Below are positions 60,926 to 64,000 of a stretch of 64,000 nt of DNA, piece by piece (position 1 is the first letter of the stretch; the number at the start of each line of letters is the position of its first letter). Source of the stretch: Metridium senile. Its lineage: Eukaryota > Cnidaria > Anthozoa > Actiniaria > Metridiidae. The translations under genes were made by a program, and so were the position numbers. Location: assembly GCA_949775045.1 (NCBI GenBank), contig OX459104.1:124001-188000 (forward strand), written 5' to 3'. The notes below the pieces were generated by a model, which was not told where the DNA came from, searched no databases, and worked only from the letters and a program-made list of their open reading frames with translations.

Positions 60926-61866
60926 TATAGCCTGCATAGCTGGCCCTGGGGGATATATCGATATTGGGGAGAGAGGCGGAAGGATTGGGGAGAGGAGGGG
61001 AGGGGAGGGGAAGAGAAGGAGGGCCTGCCCGCAAGGCCATATATTTTACATACTTACGGCCGCTGGCGACCGTAAACGCTGATTGGCTCATTCTTGACAA
61101 ATGATTGACAGATATTGGGATAGGTCATGATGAAAACCAGAACACACTTTCATCCCGGGTCTTTCATTCAGCTTCTTTGCTTGTAAACAGGGTAAATGTT
61201 TATATATAGTTTTGGTAGTGAACGGCGAGTATTACTCAACTTTCAAGTAAGGTAAATTCTTTTGGCCTGACGACAGCCGATCTATCCGATGAAGCAGTAT
61301 GCTGTTATAATATTAGGTCCAGCGAGATTTCTCGACGAACTGAAACTCTTTCAATGTTCCTCAATCTAAGCTACATTTATTTCCACACTTTGTTCCAAGC
61401 TAGAGTGGAATAATAGTTATCATTTGAAGATTGACCCAGTTTCTGACGGGGACGTTCCGCTGGTACCTCTAAACCCTGACCCTATTTAAGACAGTCCCCC
61501 CGGGACTATGCCATGAAGGTTCGAATTCAACCGTTTCTGTGTTCTATAAATCGCTCGTAAAACCCGACTTTATTTTTACTTGAATTAAAAGCAATTATCC
61601 CATGTCGTTCTTTGAATGTTAGATTTTCTATGAGGGTAATTATTTTCATAAGAAATGGCATATTCAAAGTTAAAACTACCAACATACAAACAAGGCCAGT
61701 TAGTATCAAGCTGAGAAGTTCTGGTAAGCCCTTACTTCCGGTGCGCTATTTTTAGTAGTGGGCGGTTAACTAAACAAGACAACCTTGCGGGCAGGCTCTC
61801 CCTTCCTTCTCTCCCCCCCCCCCCCCCCCCTTCCCCCAGAGAGCCAGGCTACGCAGGCTATTGAAT
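60918..61866. mobile_element. ~950 bp element with long inverted repeats
   Basis: The left end (60918-61035) reads ATAGCCTGCATAGCTGGCCC, a G-rich stretch, then GGAGGGCCTGCCCGCAAGG. The right end (61781-61866) is its diverged complement: CCTTGCGGGCAGGCTCTCCC, a C-run and CTGGCTACGCAGGCTATTGAAT. About 745 bases between them (61036-61780) hold no recognised gene. It is likely a non-autonomous DNA transposon or foldback element. The poly-C run at 61815-61834 may vary in length. Confidence 0.65.
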
Positions 61867-61867
61867 T

Positions 61868-62412
61868 TAGATAGACAGCAATGGGGCGAGTTAGAAAGCA
61901 ACTGGGCAGGATAGACAGGAATGGGGCGAGATAGACAGGAATGGGGTGAGATATATACCAATGGGGTGAGATATATAGCAATTGGGCGAGATGTACAGCA
62001 ATAGGGCAAGATATATAGCAATGGGGCAAGATATATAGCAATGGGGCGAGTTAAACAGCAATGGGGCAAGATATATAGCAATGGGGTGAGATATATAGCA
62101 ATGGGGTGAGATATATAGCAATGGGGTGAGATATATAGAAATGGGGCGAGATATATAGCAATGGGGTGAGATATATAGCAATGGGGTGAGATATATAGCA
62201 ATGGGGTGAGATATATAGCAATGGGGTGAGATATATAGCAATGGGGCGGATATATAGCAATGGGGTGAGATATATAGCAATGGGGTGAGATAGATAGCAA
62301 TGGGGTGAGATAGATAGCAATGGGGTGAGATATATAGCAATGGGGTGAGATATATAGCAATGGGGTGAGATATATATAGCAATGGGGCAAGATAGATAGC
62401 AATGGGGCGAGG
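61868..62412. repeat. 20 bp minisatellite
   Basis: About 27 copies of ATATATAGCAATGGGGTGAG show single-base variants (GGGGCGAG, GGGGCAAG, ATAGATAG). The array starts directly at the right end of the inverted-repeat element. Ile/Ser/Pro/His frames on the minus strand are artefacts. Confidence 0.95.
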
Positions 62413-62655
62413 TGTTATTGAAGACATTGTGTACATAATTCACCATTGGGAATATGGCTTCATAACTAGTACGCCTACTACAGTGCACTGAGGGGTTATT
62501 TGATCATGTTCCAATGTAAATGAACAATATAGTTATTTTATTACCAAAAACTAAGATGTCAATATCGTTGATCAATAAATTTACAATAACTATTGTAAAG
62601 TGAACACTCAAATAACACACAGCAATTTGCAAAAACACACACTAGTATTTGTATA
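62413..62655 (-). terminator. Probable 3' UTR of forkhead gene
   Basis: AATAAA occurs on the minus strand (complement of 62537-62542), about 115 bases beyond the forkhead stop codon, and is a plausible polyadenylation signal. Nothing else is seen here. Confidence 0.55.
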
Positions 62656-63693
62656 CTAGATCCATGATATCCCATCATGCACCTCTTCTTGCACAGTTCC
62701 TAATTTCAAAGACTTCCTACATCCTTGGGGTGTACTATTAAATCTTGCAGGGGTAAGTTGATCCAGAATGATATGGTTTGGAGATAGTAAAAAATCAAAG
62801 TCTGTTTCTTTGAGAGGAGTGAAGAATCCACTGTCAGAATCATATTTCAAAGGGGTCAAACCTGAATGAAACCTTGCTAATGGCGATGTAGACTGGACCG
62901 CGCTAGACTTAGATGACATCATAGTCGCTTTAGGGGTAGAGAGATGCATTGGTGTAGTGACCAAAGAGTTGAGATCTTTATCAAGCAGAATACCAGACTC
63001 ATTGCAACCATTCATAGCTGCAAGTGTAGGAAGACATCTAGCTTTAAGTGGTGTTTGCTTGCTTTGATGAATGGGGTATACGTCATTTTCTTTGTCTTCT
63101 TTCTTGATCTTCTTGGCTGTTGGTTCTGAAATCTCTTGATTCTTGATTTCGATTGTTATACTTTCATTTTTAATTGTGTCCAAAGCTTCAGAAAAGTTTT
63201 CATTTCTTAATATTTCTTCCATTAAATCAGAAAAGGCAGATCCATTGTTAGATGGTGATTTGGTGAACGGTTGAGTTTCATCAATAACTTGTATGGTTGA
63301 GTCTTGACCTTGTGTAACAGTAAAGTCACTCTTTTTATTGTTGGCTATCTTAGAAGCTAGTTCAACATAGACATTGGTTGGTAAGATGACAACAGGCATT
63401 ACTGTATTTCCATTCATAAATGAGCACACTCCAGGAACACCATCATTATTGTTGCATGTTTGTACTTCGCCAGTTGGCTTAGGTAATATAGGTCTTAAAT
63501 TGCGTCCAACTGCAGGACCTGGATAAGCAAGTGGATTGTGTACAACTGGTTGTGCATGTTTCATCACTTCTTGCATGATATTTTTCTTTCCCTCAGGAGA
63601 TATTGACCAGTAACTCCCTTTACCAGGAAGGTCAAGTGGTCTCTTTTCTTTCAGAAAAAAACTATGCAAAGAAAGGTTGTGACGAATGGAGTT
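62656..63693 (-). CDS. Forkhead transcription factor, last exon (FoxM1-like)
   Basis: The exon begins after the acceptor TTTTATTGCAG and encodes 345 residues. It opens with NSIRHNLSLHSFFLKEK, the recognition helix of a forkhead domain, and wing residues GKGSYWSISPEGKKNI. The first half of the domain lies in exons beyond the window. The tail has VGRNLRPILPKP, Lys-rich AKKIKKEDKEND, several T-P/S-P sites, and SGFFTPLKETDFDFLLSP. RN-x-x-PLLP, TPIKET and a C-terminal acidic segment with Trp near the end are features of vertebrate FOXM1, so a cell-cycle FoxM role is the best guess, not a certain one. A Met further upstream (63735) lies in the intron and is not the start. The stop is TAG after GISWI. 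Confidence 0.8.
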   Translation of the reverse strand, partial: NSIRHNLSLHSFFLKEKRPLDLPGKGSYWSISPEGKKNIMQEVMKHAQPVVHNPLAYPGPAVGRNLRPILPKPTGEVQTCNNNDGVPGVCSFMNGNTVMPVVILPTNVYVELASKIANNKKSDFTVTQGQDSTIQVIDETQPFTKSPSNNGSAFSDLMEEILRNENFSEALDTIKNESITIEIKNQEISEPTAKKIKKEDKENDVYPIHQSKQTPLKARCLPTLAAMNGCNESGILLDKDLNSLVTTPMHLSTPKATMMSSKSSAVQSTSPLARFHSGLTPLKYDSDSGFFTPLKETDFDFLLSPNHIILDQLTPARFNSTPQGCRKSLKLGTVQEEVHDGISWI

Positions 63694-63734
63694 CTGCAAT
63701 AAAACAATAAATGGACTAAAACAACTGTTTGGCA

Positions 63735-63835
63735 AACAACATCCATTACCAGCATCATTACATCATCCATTACAAGCATCATTACATCATCCATCACCAG
63801 CATCATTACATCATCCATTACCAGCATCATTCTAT
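63735..63835. repeat. 30 bp minisatellite in forkhead intron
   Basis: Three to four copies of a unit with CATCATTACATCATCCATTA and CCAGCAT lie in the intron just upstream of the forkhead last exon. Confidence 0.85.
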
Positions 63836-63838
63836 TTA

Positions 63839-64000
63839 TCAATTAGACAACAGAAAGTCGCGCACCCAGTGCGTTATAGATGTACATGAGAAAATATAAA
63901 GAACGATTAACAAGCGCAATAGACTGGTTTGTTAAGAGTTCTTTCTATTTTCTCAAGTGCGTCTATAACGCAATGGACAAGAGACTTTCTGTCTAGTTGA
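63839..64000. mobile_element. Inverted-repeat element at window end
   Basis: TCAATTAGACAACAGAAAGT at the left and the complement TCAACTAGACAGAAAGTC at the window end are imperfect terminal inverted repeats. Further matched blocks are GCGTTATAGA, TGAGAAAATA, AAAGAAC and TTAACAA. The whole 162 bases fold on themselves. The element may run past the window. Confidence 0.75.

Noticed and set aside
61527..61709. 60-codon minus-strand frame with a hydrophobic start
   Set aside because: It lies inside the inverted-repeat element, has no recognisable motif and is short enough to occur by chance.
61770..62488. Ile/Ser/Pro/His open frames on the minus strand
   Set aside because: They are products of the 20 bp minisatellite, open in all three frames.
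63694..63842. Extension of the forkhead frame upstream of 63693
   Set aside because: The acceptor TTTTATTGCAG marks the exon start exactly at NSIRH; sequence beyond it is intron with a minisatellite.

Overview
This is animal nuclear DNA, most likely from a marine invertebrate and plausibly a cnidarian. The genes have introns with GT/AG borders. They include a forkhead factor, a rhodopsin-class GPCR and an exon-shuffled extracellular receptor. There are CR1/L2-like LINE tails, small inverted-repeat transposons and very long satellites. The taxonomic guess is an inference and is weak. No bacterial genes, CRISPR or operons are present.

Layout: 1-18645 is a satellite of ~40 bp units (array A). 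18646-39868 is a different satellite of 98 bp units (array B), whose right edge is diverged and partly inverted. 39869-45180 holds a tRNA-derived fragment, a 90 bp minisatellite, a 32 bp satellite and two insertions into those arrays. 45365-55731 is one minus-strand gene of at least 15 coding exons. 55732-57457 is intergenic, with a LINE tail, small inverted-repeat elements and a CTCTG array. 57458-58318 is a minus-strand GPCR. 58319-62655 is non-coding, with three minisatellites and an inverted-repeat element. 62656-63693 is the last exon of a minus-strand forkhead gene that continues beyond the window.

The centrepiece is the gene at 45365-55731. I joined its exons by hand; every splice phase agrees and the total is 2943 bases, or 980 residues plus stop. 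Its order is signal-like segment, PA14 domain, thrombospondin type 1 repeat, cysteine-rich module, two fibronectin type III domains, ligand-binding half S1, TM1, a pore loop with the potassium-channel signature TMTTIGYGD, TM3, ligand-binding half S2, TM4 and a short basic tail. It has the layout of an ionotropic glutamate receptor, but with a K+ selectivity filter and an adhesion-type ectodomain in place of the usual amino-terminal domain. Potassium-signature glutamate receptors are known from a cyanobacterium (GluR0) and a bdelloid rotifer (AvGluR1). I know of none with this ectodomain.

The three genes show no obvious shared pathway. Nearly every large intron of the receptor gene carries its own microsatellite, and small transposons sit in several of them.
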